A DNA stretch of 64,000 bases, taken from contig NZ_CP031217.1 of assembly GCF_003346815.1 (NCBI RefSeq), positions 930,001 through 994,000 of the forward strand, given 5' to 3'. Shown here in pieces: positions 1 to 8,904 of the stretch. Source of the DNA: Halarcobacter bivalviorum. GTDB taxonomy: Bacteria; Campylobacterota; Campylobacteria; Campylobacterales; Arcobacteraceae. The position numbers were made by a program, and so were the translations under genes. The notes beneath the pieces are model-generated. The model was not told the DNA's origin. It saw nothing but the letters and a program-made list of their open reading frames with translations, and did not search any database. Numbering within the stretch: the stretch's first letter is position 1; the number at the start of each line of letters is the position of its first letter.

Positions 1-2
1 AA

Positions 3-197
3 GTACCAACAAACTTCAAAGAAGTAACTGATTTTTGTGATTTTAAAAGATTTGGTAAATTCCATCATGAAATGATTAAAAAAGGTTTCTATTTTGCTTG
101 TTCTCAATATGAAGCTGGATTTATTTCAACAGTTATTTCAGACTCTATGATTGATGAGTGTATTGCTGCAGCTGATGAAGTAATGCAAAATTTATAA
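3..197 (+). CDS. hemL: Glutamate-1-semialdehyde 2,1-aminomutase, C-terminal end (partial)
   Basis: The frame is open at the left edge and ends at TAA 195-197, giving the last 64 residues. The visible residues include [21 protein letters not shown] and end AADEVMQNL, which match the C-terminus of HemL. HemL is the PLP-dependent cytosolic enzyme that converts glutamate-1-semialdehyde to 5-aminolevulinate in the C5 route to tetrapyrroles. The catalytic lysine lies in the part outside the window, so only the tail supports the call. ppnP follows after 19 bases, and an AtpZ-like gene and a small membrane protein gene come next, suggesting one transcription unit. Confidence 0.85.
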   Translation, partial: VPTNFKEVTDFCDFKRFGKFHHEMIKKGFYFACSQYEAGFISTVISDSMIDECIAAADEVMQNL

Positions 198-216
198 AAA
201 AAGGAAAATAAAAAAT

Positions 217-531
217 ATGTCAACTTTTAAAAATGTTGAATTAACAAAAAAAGCAAATGTTTATTTTGATGGAAATGTTACAAGTAGGTCTTTTCTTGAT
301 GAAAATGGTGAGAGTAAATCTTTAGGAATTATGATGCCTGGTTCATATACTTTTGGTACAAATCAAGCAGAGTTAATGGAAATTCTTGATGGAGAAGTAG
401 AAGTTAAGTTAAAAGATTCTGATACTTGGAATACATATACAGCAGATACTTCATTTGATGTTCCTGCAAATTCAAGTTTTGATATTAAAGTTAAAACAAT
501 AACTGATTATTGTTGTTCATATCTTAAATAG
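217..531 (+). CDS. ppnP: Pyrimidine/purine nucleoside phosphorylase PpnP (YaiE/DUF1255 family)
   Basis: This 104-residue single-domain cupin is the normal length for PpnP/YaiE. Family landmarks are the [12 protein letters not shown] strand, the [12 protein letters not shown] turn and the C-terminal [12 protein letters not shown] segment ending in an aromatic-Cys-Tyr-Leu tail. The family phosphorolyses a broad range of nucleosides to base plus ribose-1-phosphate in the cytosol (knowledge of the E. coli protein). The start is preceded by an AAGGAAAAT-type ribosome site. It lies between hemL and the AtpZ-like gene, with only 8 bases to the latter, so co-transcription is likely. Confidence 0.85.
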   Translation: MSTFKNVELTKKANVYFDGNVTSRSFLDENGESKSLGIMMPGSYTFGTNQAELMEILDGEVEVKLKDSDTWNTYTADTSFDVPANSSFDIKVKTITDYCCSYLK

Positions 532-539
532 GCTTTTTT

Positions 540-845
540 ATGGATAAAAAAACAAACGAAACACCAAAACACCAAGAAAAACTTAGAGCTTTAGATAACT
601 TATCTTTAGGTATCTCAATTGTAGCTGCAATTGCTATTGGTTTTGGTATTGGTGTTGGTTTAAAATCTTTAACTGGTTATGAGTGGACTTTATGGCTTGG
701 TATTTTTTGGGGTGTTGCAGCAGCAGGACTTAATATTTATAAAGCATATAAAAGAGCTCAAAAAGAGTTTGAAGGTCTTGAAAATGACCCTAGATATGCA
801 CATAGAGCAAAACATGGAGATAGTGCAAAATTAGATGATAAATAG
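540..845 (+). CDS. AtpZ/AtpI-family small membrane protein
   Basis: A 101-residue protein with a charged N-terminus and two hydrophobic helices: about residues 20-45 (LGISIVAAIAIGFGIGVGL) and 50-68 (WTLWLGIFWGVAAAGLNIY). A basic, charged cytoplasmic tail follows. The first helix with GxGxGxGxGL glycines and the second ending in AGLNIYKAYK are the pattern of AtpZ/AtpI proteins. That family helps assemble the F0 c-ring or carries Mg/Ca for ATP synthase (family knowledge). No atp gene is adjacent, so an ATP synthase role is inferred from family alone. Its end overlaps the next gene by 11 bases, implying translational coupling. Confidence 0.75.
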   Translation: MDKKTNETPKHQEKLRALDNLSLGISIVAAIAIGFGIGVGLKSLTGYEWTLWLGIFWGVAAAGLNIYKAYKRAQKEFEGLENDPRYAHRAKHGDSAKLDDK

Positions 846-1395
846 ATATATAATCAATTTTGCAAAAGTTTTTTTATTAGTTGATTTACTTTTAATAGTA
901 TATTCATTGATTTTTCAAAATGCAACTTGGCTTTTAAATACTCAAGTTGCATTTTTAGGTTCTTTATTTGTAACTCTTGCCTCTTTTCTTTCATATAGAA
1001 AAAATGTGACAAACAGATTAGCTACATTTGAAAAGAAAAAGGAAGAGAAGAGTTTAGAAGATAGAGATAAAATTGATGAAATAGATGATCCTTTTGATTT
1101 ATATAGTGAGTATGAAGAGATTCCCCAAGAGGAATTAACAACTGAAAAAATTAAAGAGATTATAAATGAAGAAAAATCAAAGGTAAAAAAACACTCAATC
1201 AAAAATGCTTTTACTTCAGCTGGTGGTTTTGTATCTATTTATAGAATACTTGGCTATGGTTCTTTAATTTTTGGATTCTTTGCTTTAAATAATAATGGTA
1301 TATTTTTAGCAATTCCATTTTTAATTGGTCTTGCAATTGTTCCTTTTGGAACTTTACTTTCAAAATTAGTTTTTAAAAAAGAGTTAGAAGATTAA
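835..1395 (+). CDS. Hypothetical membrane protein with acidic central region
   Basis: 186 residues. Two hydrophobic helices lie near the N-terminus (about 8-26 and 35-52) and two near the C-terminus (about 135-153 and 158-177). The central stretch is highly charged, rich in Glu, Lys and Asp, and probably cytoplasmic. I recognise no enzymatic motif. The gene starts inside the end of the AtpZ-like gene and is the last of the hemL-ppnP-atpZ-like run, so it is probably translationally coupled. A long hairpin at 1398-1433 follows it. Function unknown; a membrane-complex or biogenesis role would be a guess. Confidence 0.75.
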   Translation: MINRYIINFAKVFLLVDLLLIVYSLIFQNATWLLNTQVAFLGSLFVTLASFLSYRKNVTNRLATFEKKKEEKSLEDRDKIDEIDDPFDLYSEYEEIPQEELTTEKIKEIINEEKSKVKKHSIKNAFTSAGGFVSIYRILGYGSLIFGFFALNNNGIFLAIPFLIGLAIVPFGTLLSKLVFKKELED

Positions 1396-1397
1396 GG

Positions 1398-1433
1398 TAT
1401 TGACCTTACTTTGTTATCAAAGGAAGGTCAATA
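1398..1433. terminator. Convergent-gene hairpin
   Basis: Two 16-base arms (1398-1413 and 1418-1433) pair with one mismatch around a TTAT loop. The structure sits between two convergent genes and includes the last codons of the minus-strand gene. There is no long T-run on either side, so it may work as a bidirectional stem without a classic U-tract. Confidence 0.6.
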
Positions 1434-2092
1434 GAGATTCTATCTTTTAATATAGTTAGAATAAATGAAGCATTTTCATCTTCATAATTAAATGAGTCTA
1501 AATCAATCTCATTACTTGAACTTATTTCAACACTTATAATTGAGTATTTTTTTCCATCAATTTTAATATATTCACCAATTTTTAATATTACTGAAGTTGT
1601 AAGAATTTCACTATCTATAAAAGCATCATAGATAAGATTTAAAGTTTTAATAAACTCTTTTGCATTTATTTTAAATTCTGGAATTGAAGGGTCATAATTC
1701 TTTAAGAATTTGCTTTTAGATTTAATTTTTTTACTTGAAATTGCTAAATCTACAAGAGTAAATATATTTGTAATATTTGTATTTTTCGTACTTAATTGTG
1801 AGTCTTTTTTTACCATAGCACTTTTATATAATTTCATATGAATTTCATCTTCATTATCATATTTTACAGTGATGGCATAAAAGGTGTAGTTTTCTATAGA
1901 TAAATCAATATATGTAGTTTCTACACCAAAAGTTTTAGGTGCATATTTTAAAGTTAAATCAAAAAGCTCTTTTTGTTTAATTCTATTAAACAAAAATTGA
2001 GCTTCATGATTTGAAAACAGAAGTTTTCCACTTGAGGAAAAGGAAATAACCGGATTTAAATCTAGCTCAACCCATTCTTCAAAAAAATTCAT
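1406..2092 (-). CDS. Hypothetical protein with PAS-like N-terminus
   Basis: 228 residues, soluble, no signal peptide or membrane helix. The N-terminus (NPVISFSSSGKLLFSNHEAQ) resembles the opening strands of PAS sensor domains in two-component sensors. No histidine-kinase, GGDEF or HTH motif follows. The second half is a mixed alpha/beta region ending in DRISIDLPLITK. The gene starts 9 bases downstream of rpoD on the same strand, so it is probably transcribed with the sigma factor. A signalling or regulatory role is only inferred from the PAS-like segment. Confidence 0.65.
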   Translation of the reverse strand: MNFFEEWVELDLNPVISFSSSGKLLFSNHEAQFLFNRIKQKELFDLTLKYAPKTFGVETTYIDLSIENYTFYAITVKYDNEDEIHMKLYKSAMVKKDSQLSTKNTNITNIFTLVDLAISSKKIKSKSKFLKNYDPSIPEFKINAKEFIKTLNLIYDAFIDSEILTTSVILKIGEYIKIDGKKYSIISVEISSSNEIDLDSFNYEDENASFILTILKDRISIDLPLITK

Positions 2093-2101
2093 TGTCTCTT
2101 C

Positions 2102-3967
2102 TTAGCTTTCTACGTAGTTCTTAAGGTTTTTACCTACTTTTGGATGCTTAAGTTTTTTAATAGCACTTGATTCAATTTGTCTAACTCTTTCTCTTGTTAC
2201 GTTTAGCTCTTTACCAATCTCTTCTAGTGTTCTATCACTTGCATCTTCCATAAGTCCAAATCTCATTCTAACAACTGCTTGTTCTCTTTCATTTAGTTGT
2301 GCTAATATTTGATCGATTTGACCTTGTAAGTCATCTTTCATAATATTATCAATAGGAGTTGGTGCTTTTTCATCAGGTACAAAATCTCCAAATTTACCAT
2401 CATCATCAGATCCAATAGGAGCTTCTAATGATACTGGCTCTTTAGTGATTTTAATTACTTGTTTTACTTTATCAACAGGTAATCCAACCTCTTTTGCAAT
2501 CTCTTCTACATCTGGCTCTTTACCATTTTCTTGAATACCTTTTCTGATGATCTTATTAATTCTATTAATAGTTTCAATCATATGAATTGGAATTCTAATA
2601 GTTCTAGCTTGGTCAGCAATTGCTCTTGAAATTGCTTGTCTAATCCACCAAGTTGCATAAGTAGAGAATTTATAACCTTTTTTATACTCAAACTTATCAA
2701 CTGCCTTCATAAGACCAATATTTCCTTCTTGAATTAAATCTAAGAAAGGTAAACCTCTGTTTGTATATCTTTTTGCAATAGATACAACAAGTCTAAGGTT
2801 AGATTTTGCCATTCTAGTTTTAGCTTGGTCAGTTATCTTTTTACCTCTTTTAATTTGCTCAAGAACATCTAGTAGTTCTTCAGGCTCTAAATCAAATCCA
2901 CCTTTTGAAGCTTCAGCAGTTTGGAAAAGTTTTTTAATTTCCATATATGTTGAAACCATTGTTGCTTCAGGTACCATTGAAGTAATTTGAGCTTTAGAAA
3001 GATTTAAAATATTATCTAAAATCTTTTGGTGGTTTTTTAATAAAATATCATTAAATAGAGGTAGTTTATACTCTAGTTTTTTTAATTCTGTTTCAAAACC
3101 AGTATCTGATTTTAGTGCAGTTTCCATTGCTTTTACAATTTCACTAATTAATTTAGAAGTTGGTCCTAAATCAGTTAAAGCATCTTTTACTACTCTTTTT
3201 TTGTATGCAGCTGAAAGATTAAATTGCATTTGGTCAACTTCATCATCAGATTTAGCTTCTTCTTTTGCTTGGAATTTAAGCCAATCTTTTTTAGCTTTTT
3301 CTAAAACTTTAAAAGCAGCAATAATTGTTTCTGCTCTTTTATCAAGTTTTTTGTTTTTCTTTGAAGATTTTTCATCTTCAGTTTCTTCTTCAGCCTCTTC
3401 AACTTCTTCTTCCTCAGAATCATCAGCATCATCATCTGAATCTTCATCATCGAAGTTTCTAAATAACTCTTTAACTTTTCTTTCTCTATTTACTAAAGGT
3501 TCTTTATATTCTAAAATGAAATCAATTAAGTATGGAACATAACAGATTGCATCAAGAATGATATCTTCACCCATTTCAATTTTTTTAGAGATTTCAATCT
3601 CTTCTTCTTTTGTAAGTAGTGGGATTTGTCCCATCTCTCTTAAGTACATTCTAACAGGTGAATCTGATCTTGACCATTCTAAAAGTTCTTTGTTTTTTAG
3701 TAAGTCGAAAACATCTTCATCGTTTTCTTTCATTTTATTTCTTAAGTCTTCTTTCTTTTTTGCCTCTTCAGCATTCATTCTTTTTGCTTGTTCTTGAGAA
3801 CTAATCAGTGTTACACTGTATAGTTGGATAAAAGCTAAAAGTTTTTTTACATTTGCACCTGAAGGAGCTTTTGGAAAGATTTTAATAAGTTTTTCATACG
3901 TAAGAACAGAATCTTTGTATTCTTTTACAGTCTGTTCAATCTCTTTATTTAAATCTTTTGCGCTCAT
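2102..3967 (-). CDS. rpoD: RNA polymerase primary sigma factor RpoD (sigma-70)
   Basis: 621 residues, full length for a group 1 sigma factor. Region 1.1 occupies the N-terminus and region 1.2 appears as [20 protein letters not shown] (about 103-122). A strongly acidic, low-complexity stretch at about 173-201 lies in the non-conserved region between 1.2 and 2. Region 2 includes [19 protein letters not shown] and the -10-binding [19 protein letters not shown]. Regions 3 and 4 follow, with the C-terminal [20 protein letters not shown]. It directs core RNA polymerase to housekeeping promoters. A minus-strand TATAAT at 4007-4012 is a likely promoter, and the PAS-like gene follows within 9 bases. 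Confidence 0.97.
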   Translation of the reverse strand: MSAKDLNKEIEQTVKEYKDSVLTYEKLIKIFPKAPSGANVKKLLAFIQLYSVTLISSQEQAKRMNAEEAKKKEDLRNKMKENDEDVFDLLKNKELLEWSRSDSPVRMYLREMGQIPLLTKEEEIEISKKIEMGEDIILDAICYVPYLIDFILEYKEPLVNRERKVKELFRNFDDEDSDDDADDSEEEEVEEAEEETEDEKSSKKNKKLDKRAETIIAAFKVLEKAKKDWLKFQAKEEAKSDDEVDQMQFNLSAAYKKRVVKDALTDLGPTSKLISEIVKAMETALKSDTGFETELKKLEYKLPLFNDILLKNHQKILDNILNLSKAQITSMVPEATMVSTYMEIKKLFQTAEASKGGFDLEPEELLDVLEQIKRGKKITDQAKTRMAKSNLRLVVSIAKRYTNRGLPFLDLIQEGNIGLMKAVDKFEYKKGYKFSTYATWWIRQAISRAIADQARTIRIPIHMIETINRINKIIRKGIQENGKEPDVEEIAKEVGLPVDKVKQVIKITKEPVSLEAPIGSDDDGKFGDFVPDEKAPTPIDNIMKDDLQGQIDQILAQLNEREQAVVRMRFGLMEDASDRTLEEIGKELNVTRERVRQIESSAIKKLKHPKVGKNLKNYVES

Positions 3968-4006
3968 AAATGGAAATTCCTCATTAGTTTTAAAGATAAG
4001 GTATAT

Positions 4007-4012
4007 ATTATA
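4007..4012 (-). promoter_or_regulatory. Probable -10 box for rpoD
   Basis: Minus-strand TATAAT preceded by CGG, 40 bases upstream of the rpoD start, in the divergent spacer between rpoD and leuD. No convincing -35 is visible, as is common in Campylobacterota. Confidence 0.5.
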
Positions 4013-4148
4013 CCGAAACTAGTTGAAAATAGGATTAATTTTATTTATTTAATCTATTATTTTTTAATTTTTAGATAAAATAACGGACTTTATAAAAAAA
4101 TCCAACAAATTTAAATATAAAAATTTATGGTAAGTAAGGAAGTTTAAA

Positions 4149-4649
4149 ATGAGTAAAATTACGGGAAAAGTTTGGAATTTTGGGTCGAATATCGATACAG
4201 ATGTAATCATTGCAGCTAGGTATCTTAATAGTTCAGATCCAGAACATTTAGCAAAATATGTAATGGAAGATGCTGATCCTGATTTTCCAAAAAAGTTACA
4301 AAAAGGTGATATTATTGTTGCTGGAGAAAATTTTGGTTGTGGTTCATCAAGAGAACATGCACCAATCGCTTTAAAAGCTGCTGGAGTTGCAGCTGTTGTT
4401 GCTCCATCATTTGCAAGAATTTTTTATAGAAATGCATTCAATATGGGATTACCTATTTTTGAACTACCTGAATCATTAGAGATTAAAGAAGGTGAAGAGA
4501 TTTCTATTGATTTAGATGAGGGAATTATTACTAATAATACTACAAATAAAACATACAAATTTATAGCTATTCCAGAGTTTATGCAAGAGTTAATTGCTAC
4601 TGGTGGATTAATCAATTATGCTAAAGCTGAAATGGGAGTTAACAAATAA
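4149..4649 (+). CDS. leuD: 3-isopropylmalate dehydratase small subunit
   Basis: 166 residues, the short-form LeuD length. The swivel domain shows the family signature [20 protein letters not shown] (about 58-77), with the conserved [12 protein letters not shown] loop that contacts substrate, and [16 protein letters not shown] further on. LeuC and LeuD together isomerise 2-isopropylmalate to 3-isopropylmalate in leucine synthesis. AAGGAAG precedes the ATG. The stop overlaps the leuB start by one base. leuC is not beside it, although it often is; it must lie elsewhere if the pathway is complete. Confidence 0.95.
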   Translation: MSKITGKVWNFGSNIDTDVIIAARYLNSSDPEHLAKYVMEDADPDFPKKLQKGDIIVAGENFGCGSSREHAPIALKAAGVAAVVAPSFARIFYRNAFNMGLPIFELPESLEIKEGEEISIDLDEGIITNNTTNKTYKFIAIPEFMQELIATGGLINYAKAEMGVNK

Positions 4650-5713
4650 TGAAAAAATATAATATTTCAATTATTAAAGGTGACGGAATTGGTCCTGAAA
4701 TTGTAGATGAGGCTATTAAAGTTTTAGATGCAGTATCTTATTCTTGTGGTTTCTCTTTAGAATACAAAGAGTATTTAATGGGTGGAATTGCAATTGATGT
4801 AACAGGTGACCCCTTACCAGAAGAGACAGTAACAGGAGTATTAAATTCTGATGCTTGCCTATTTGGTTCTATTGGTGGAGAAAAGTGGGATAACTTACCA
4901 AGAGAAAAAAGACCAGAAACAGGACTTTTAAAATTCAGAGAAGCAATGGAAGTTTATGCAAACTTAAGACCAGCAATCATTTATGATGAGTTAGTAAATG
5001 CTTCAACACTAAAACCTGAAGTTATTGAAGGTGTTGACATTATGATCGTAAGAGAGCTTATTGGTGGAATCTATTTTGGTAAACCAAGAGCAAATGATGG
5101 TGAAAAAGCATATAATACAATGGTTTATACAAAACCAGAAATTATAAGAATTGGTAAACAAGCTTTTGATTTAGCAATGAAAAGAAATAAAAGAGTATGT
5201 TCTGTTGATAAGGCAAATGTACTTGAAGTATCTCAATTATGGAGAGATACAATGGAAGAGATTGCTAAAGATTATCCAGAAGTTGAATTATCTCATATGT
5301 ATGTAGATAATGCAGCTATGCAACTTGTAAGAAATCCAAAGCAGTTTGATGTAATTGTTACTGGAAATATTTTTGGAGATATTTTATCAGATACAGCTTC
5401 AATGGTAGTAGGTTCTATTGGATTATTACCATCAGCTTCAACTGGTGATAAAACAGCAATTTATGAGCCAATTCATGGTTCTGCTCCTGATATTGCAGGA
5501 CAAGGAATTGCAAATCCAATCGCTACAATTGAATCAGCAGCAATGATGTTAAGATACTCTCTTGGTGAAATTGAAGCAGCAGATAAAATTGAAGCAGCAA
5601 TTAAAAAAGCTTTAAAAGATGGATACAGAACAAAAGATATTGCTTCATTTGATGCTAAAGAAGTTGTTTCTACAGCAGAAATGGGTGATGTAATCGCTAA
5701 TAATATTAAATAA
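4649..5713 (+). CDS. leuB: 3-isopropylmalate dehydrogenase
   Basis: 354 residues, full length for the NAD-dependent isocitrate/isopropylmalate dehydrogenase family. Visible motifs are [19 protein letters not shown] at the N-terminus, [17 protein letters not shown] with the substrate-binding arginines, VDNAAMQLV, and [20 protein letters not shown] with the metal-binding aspartates. [14 protein letters not shown], the NAD-binding segment, follows. It oxidises and decarboxylates 3-isopropylmalate to 2-ketoisocaproate in the cytosol. The TAATG overlap with leuD indicates translational coupling within one leucine operon. Confidence 0.96.
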   Translation: MKKYNISIIKGDGIGPEIVDEAIKVLDAVSYSCGFSLEYKEYLMGGIAIDVTGDPLPEETVTGVLNSDACLFGSIGGEKWDNLPREKRPETGLLKFREAMEVYANLRPAIIYDELVNASTLKPEVIEGVDIMIVRELIGGIYFGKPRANDGEKAYNTMVYTKPEIIRIGKQAFDLAMKRNKRVCSVDKANVLEVSQLWRDTMEEIAKDYPEVELSHMYVDNAAMQLVRNPKQFDVIVTGNIFGDILSDTASMVVGSIGLLPSASTGDKTAIYEPIHGSAPDIAGQGIANPIATIESAAMMLRYSLGEIEAADKIEAAIKKALKDGYRTKDIASFDAKEVVSTAEMGDVIANNIK

Positions 5714-5730
5714 TTTAGGAGTTTATGGTT

Positions 5731-6657
5731 ATGTCTAAGAAGTATAGATTAGTTACAAGAAGTGATATGGATGGTTTAGTGTGTGGAACACTAATGAAGT
5801 ATTTAGGAATTATTGATGAAATAACTTTTGTACATCCAAAAGATATGCAAGATGGAAAAATAGAAATAGATGAAAATGATATTACAACTAACTTACCATA
5901 TGTAGAAGGTGTATATCTTGCATTTGACCACCATTTTTCTGAAACACTAAGAAATGAAGAAAAACATAACCATATAATAGACCCAAATGCTCCAAGTGCG
6001 GCAGAAGTTGTTTATCAATATTATGGAGGAGATTCAAAATTTCCTTCATCTTTTCAAGATATGATGAATGCAGCAAATAAAGCAGATAGTGCAGCTTTTA
6101 CAAGAGAAGATATTTTAGATCCTAAAGGTTGGGAGTTATTAAGTTTCTTAATGGACTCAAGAACAGGATTAGGAAGATTTAGAGAGTTTACAGTTTCAAA
6201 CTATCAATTAATGATGGATTTAATTGATTATTGTAAAGACCATACTATAGAAGATATTTTAAAACTATCAGATGTAAAAGAGAGAGTTGATTTATATTTT
6301 AAATATGAAAAAGAGTTTGAAGAGCAATTAAAAAGATGCACAACTATAAAAGATAATCTTGCAATTATTGATTATAGAGATGAAGAGACAATTTATCCAG
6401 GTAATAGATTTTTAGTATATGCTTTACATCCTGAAATTAATATCTCTATGCATGTTGTATGGGGAAGAGAAAAACAAAATGTTGTATTTTCTCCAGGAAA
6501 ATCAATTTTAAATAAAAGTTCAGAAACAAATGTTGGAGAATTAATGCTTAAATATGGTGGCGGAGGTCACAAAGCTGCGGGTGGTTGTCAAATAGACCAT
6601 GATAAAGCTGAACAAGTATTAGAAGAATTAATTTCTCAAATTAATGCTGATGGTTAA
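5731..6657 (+). CDS. DHH-family phosphoesterase (exopolyphosphatase-related)
   Basis: About 308 residues from the second ATG. That start has an AGGAG site 9 bases upstream, whereas the ATG at 5725 is only 3 bases from it. The N-terminus TRSDMDGLVCGTLMKYLG holds the D-x-D motif of DHH proteins, followed by LAFDHHFSET, the DHH triad. The C-terminal DHHA1-type segment is LKYGGGGHKAAGGCQID. Such proteins hydrolyse phosphodiester or polyphosphate-type substrates with Mn. The exact substrate cannot be read from the sequence, and exopolyphosphatase is only the usual annotation. It follows leuB after 17 bases and may be co-transcribed. Confidence 0.85.
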   Translation: MSKKYRLVTRSDMDGLVCGTLMKYLGIIDEITFVHPKDMQDGKIEIDENDITTNLPYVEGVYLAFDHHFSETLRNEEKHNHIIDPNAPSAAEVVYQYYGGDSKFPSSFQDMMNAANKADSAAFTREDILDPKGWELLSFLMDSRTGLGRFREFTVSNYQLMMDLIDYCKDHTIEDILKLSDVKERVDLYFKYEKEFEEQLKRCTTIKDNLAIIDYRDEETIYPGNRFLVYALHPEINISMHVVWGREKQNVVFSPGKSILNKSSETNVGELMLKYGGGGHKAAGGCQIDHDKAEQVLEELISQINADG

Positions 6658-6688
6658 AAGATAAATTAAAATTTATCTTTTAACTTTT
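6653..6688. terminator. Bidirectional terminator hairpin
   Basis: A perfect 15-bp stem (6653-6667 and 6670-6684) with a two-base AA loop is followed by TTTT. It overlaps the stop codons of both convergent genes (DHH and HIT). Confidence 0.8.
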
Positions 6689-7022
6689 CACAAAAACTTT
6701 CAAAAGAGGGTAAATCTAAATTTGCTTCTCTTTGTTTTTTTCCCCACATTGGTTCAGGGAAAAATGAATCCTCTTTAAATCTAGCCATAATATGAAAATG
6801 TACATGGGGAACATAATTTCCAAAAGAGGCAATGTTTATTTTTTCAGGCTTATAATAAGTAAGCATCTCTTTTTCTATAATATCAAGACATCTTAATATC
6901 TCTGTTTTAATCTCAAAACTACATTGAGAAAACTCTTTTATATTTTCATTTGTAAAAATGATAAACCAAGGAATTTCACTCTTTTCTTTTTTTATATGTA
7001 TTAGTTCATTTTTGTAAATCAT
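6666..7022 (-). CDS. HIT-domain nucleotide hydrolase/transferase
   Basis: 118 residues, one HIT domain. The histidine triad is clear in YVPHVHFHIMARF (about 70-82), the H-x-H-x-H core with the usual nucleophilic middle histidine. HIT proteins act on nucleoside phosphoramidates or dinucleoside polyphosphates. The C-terminal MWGKKQRE segment also occurs in epsilonproteobacterial HIT proteins as I remember them. It is convergent with the DHH gene and shares its terminator hairpin. The substrate is not determinable from sequence. Confidence 0.85.
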   Translation of the reverse strand: MIYKNELIHIKKEKSEIPWFIIFTNENIKEFSQCSFEIKTEILRCLDIIEKEMLTYYKPEKINIASFGNYVPHVHFHIMARFKEDSFFPEPMWGKKQREANLDLPSFESFCEKLKDKF

Positions 7023-7104
7023 AAAATCTCTTATTATTAATTTGTATAAGAAATAGTATCACAGTCCTAATTAAACTATATTTAAGCAAGAATTAATTAT
7101 AATC

Positions 7105-7338
7105 CACTTCCATTTTTCCAACCATTGAGGAATTTTTTATAAAATTTTTGTGTTTTATAAAGAGTTGGGCAGAACCAGAAAAAAGCAAATAACCCTTGTC
7201 TCAAATGAGATACAATGGTTGTTTTGTCTTGGCTAGGCCGATTTTTATTGCAATGCAATATTAAAAAATCGGGGCGAACTACGAAAAAGCAAAGCAGTTT
7301 GCTTTTTTCAATAGTAGTTCTTCCCTGTTGGAATGTGG
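7105..7338. repeat. Hairpin-rich noncoding palindromic element upstream of rpmJ
   Basis: The 343 bases between the HIT gene and rpmJ hold no convincing gene. They contain four stems. 7137-7144 pairs with 7153-7160 (8 bp, perfect). 7191-7220 forms an imperfect hairpin. 7238-7246 pairs with 7264-7272 (9 bp, perfect). 7276-7282 pairs with 7314-7320, enclosing 7283-7293 with 7298-7309. Short outer inverted repeats TTCCAAC (7116-7122) and GTTGGAA (7327-7333), plus CAACCATTG (7119-7127) and CAATGGTTG (7213-7221), frame it. A decayed direct repeat (7171-7189 against 7276-7293) is also visible. It could be a MITE-like repeat or a structured leader RNA of the alpha operon. Confidence 0.5.
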
Positions 7339-7365
7339 TAATAAACACAAAAGAGGAATTGACTG

Positions 7366-7479
7366 ATGAAAGTTAGAGCTTCAGTAAAAAAAATGTGTGA
7401 TAAATGTAAAGTTATCAAAAGAAAAGGTATCGTTAGAGTAATCTGCGAAAACAAAAAACATAAACAGAGACAAGGATAA
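7366..7479 (+). CDS. rpmJ: 50S ribosomal protein L36 (bL36)
   Basis: 37 residues: basic, beginning [19 protein letters not shown] and ending in QRQG. Cys11, Cys14, Cys27 and a histidine near position 32 form the zinc ribbon of the C+ type of L36. It binds 23S rRNA in the large subunit. A GAGGAATTG site precedes the ATG. rpsM begins three bases after the stop, making this the first visible gene of the alpha operon. infA, secY and the rest of the spc operon, which often precede it, are absent here and replaced by a structured noncoding segment. Confidence 0.96.
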   Translation: MKVRASVKKMCDKCKVIKRKGIVRVICENKKHKQRQG

Positions 7480-7482
7480 TCG

Positions 7483-7845
7483 ATGGCAAGAATTGCAGGT
7501 GTTGATTTACCAAACAAAAAAAGAATGGAATACGCTTTAACGTATATCTACGGAATTGGTTTACATAACTCAAGATTAATCTTAGATGCTACTGGTATTT
7601 CTTATGATAAAAGAGCACACGAATTAACAGAAGACGAAGCAGCGGCAATTAGAAAAGAGATCCAAGAAAACTATATGGTTGAAGGTGATCTTAGAAAGAA
7701 AGTTGCGATGGATATTAAAGCTTTAATGGACTTAGGTTCATACAGAGGTTTAAGACATAGAAAAGGTTTACCTTGTAGAGGGCAAAAAACTAAAACTAAT
7801 GCCAGAACAAGAAAAGGTAAAAAGAAAACTGTTGGTGCAGCATAA
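7483..7845 (+). CDS. rpsM: 30S ribosomal protein S13
   Basis: 120 residues, the usual S13 length. The N-terminus is [20 protein letters not shown], followed by a helix-two-turn-helix core ([19 protein letters not shown]). The C-terminal signature [20 protein letters not shown] ends in a very basic GKKKT tail that contacts the P-site tRNA. It sits in the head of the 30S subunit. An AAGGA sequence inside the end of rpmJ acts as its ribosome site, so translation is coupled to rpmJ. rpsK follows after 13 bases. Confidence 0.98.
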   Translation: MARIAGVDLPNKKRMEYALTYIYGIGLHNSRLILDATGISYDKRAHELTEDEAAAIRKEIQENYMVEGDLRKKVAMDIKALMDLGSYRGLRHRKGLPCRGQKTKTNARTRKGKKKTVGAA

Positions 7846-7858
7846 TAAGGGATAACGA

Positions 7859-8251
7859 ATGGCAAAAAGAAAAGTAACTAGAAAAAAGATAGTAAAAAAG
7901 AATATTGCTGACGGTATCGTACACATTGCAGCAACATTCAATAACACTATGGTAACAGTAACTGACAATGCAGGTAATGCAATCGCATGGTCAAGTGCAG
8001 GTAACTTAGGTTTTAAAGGTTCTAAAAAATCTACTCCATTTGCAGCTCAACAAGCAGTTGAAGATGCAATGATAAAAGCTATGGAACATGGTATCAAAAA
8101 TGTTGGTATTAAAATCCAAGGACCAGGTTCAGGTAGAGATACAGCAGTTAAATCTGTTGGAGCTATTGAAGGTATTTCTGTTAAGTGGTTCAAAGATGTA
8201 ACACCTTTACCACACAACGGTTGTAGACCTCCTAAAAGAAGAAGAGTGTAA
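7859..8251 (+). CDS. rpsK: 30S ribosomal protein S11
   Basis: 130 residues, typical for S11. The basic N-terminus leads into [19 protein letters not shown], and the family signature [18 protein letters not shown] is followed by the C-terminal [15 protein letters not shown]. It lies on the platform of the 30S subunit near the E-site and pairs with S18/S21 in the assembled particle. An AAGGG site precedes the start. Order rpsM-rpsK-rpsD-rpoA-rplQ is the classical alpha operon. Confidence 0.98.
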   Translation: MAKRKVTRKKIVKKNIADGIVHIAATFNNTMVTVTDNAGNAIAWSSAGNLGFKGSKKSTPFAAQQAVEDAMIKAMEHGIKNVGIKIQGPGSGRDTAVKSVGAIEGISVKWFKDVTPLPHNGCRPPKRRRV

Positions 8252-8262
8252 GGAGTATAGGT

Positions 8263-8889
8263 ATGGCAAGATATAGAGGACCAAGAGAAAAGATTGAAAG
8301 AAGATTAGATGCAGACCTTGGATTAAAAGGTGAAAGAAGACTTAACGGAAAATCTGCATTAGAAAAAAGACCATATGCTCCAGGACAACATGGACAAAGA
8401 AGAGCTAAAATCTCTGAGTATGGTTTACAATTAAGAGAAAAGCAAAAAGCTAAATACCTTTACGGTGTATCTGAAAAACAATTCAGAAAATACTTTAAAG
8501 AAGCTGCAAGAAGAGATGGAAATACAGGGGCAAACCTTATTTCATTAATCGAGCAAAGATTAGATAACGTTGTATATAGAATGGGATTTGCTACAACTAG
8601 AGCAAGTGCTAGACAATTTACAACTCATGGTCATATCTTAGTAGATGGTAAAAAAGTAAATATTCCATCATACGTAGTAAAACCAGGTCAAAAAATCGAA
8701 ATTAAAGAAAAATCAAAATCTAACCCACAAGTTGTTAGAGCTTTAGAATTAACTAACCAAACTGGTATGGTTGAATGGGTAGATGTTGATAAAGATAAAG
8801 TATTCGGAATTTTCACAAGAATCCCAACAAGAGAAGAAGTTGTTATTCCTGTTGAAGAAAGATTAATCGTAGAGTTATATTCTAAATAA
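8263..8889 (+). CDS. rpsD: 30S ribosomal protein S4
   Basis: 208 residues, full length. The N-terminus is [20 protein letters not shown] without the zinc-binding cysteine set, so it is the C-minus form. The RNA-binding S4 domain is near residues 95-160 ([20 protein letters not shown], then [20 protein letters not shown]). S4 nucleates 16S rRNA folding. In other bacteria S4 represses translation of the alpha operon by binding a pseudoknot in its leader; I cannot confirm such a site here. An AAGGAGTATAGGT leader precedes the start. Confidence 0.98.
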   Translation: MARYRGPREKIERRLDADLGLKGERRLNGKSALEKRPYAPGQHGQRRAKISEYGLQLREKQKAKYLYGVSEKQFRKYFKEAARRDGNTGANLISLIEQRLDNVVYRMGFATTRASARQFTTHGHILVDGKKVNIPSYVVKPGQKIEIKEKSKSNPQVVRALELTNQTGMVEWVDVDKDKVFGIFTRIPTREEVVIPVEERLIVELYSK

Positions 8890-8904
8890 TAAATAAGGTT
8901 AGCT

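Noticed and set aside
3201..3797. Plus-strand ORFs (3201-3542, 3558-3797) opposite rpoD.
   Set aside because: Serine-rich antisense of the acidic and Lys/Glu stretches of RpoD, with no independent support.
7097..7517. Two minus-strand ORFs overlapping the rpmJ leader and rpmJ itself.
   Set aside because: They cross the strong hairpins and the L36 coding frame and have no recognisable content.
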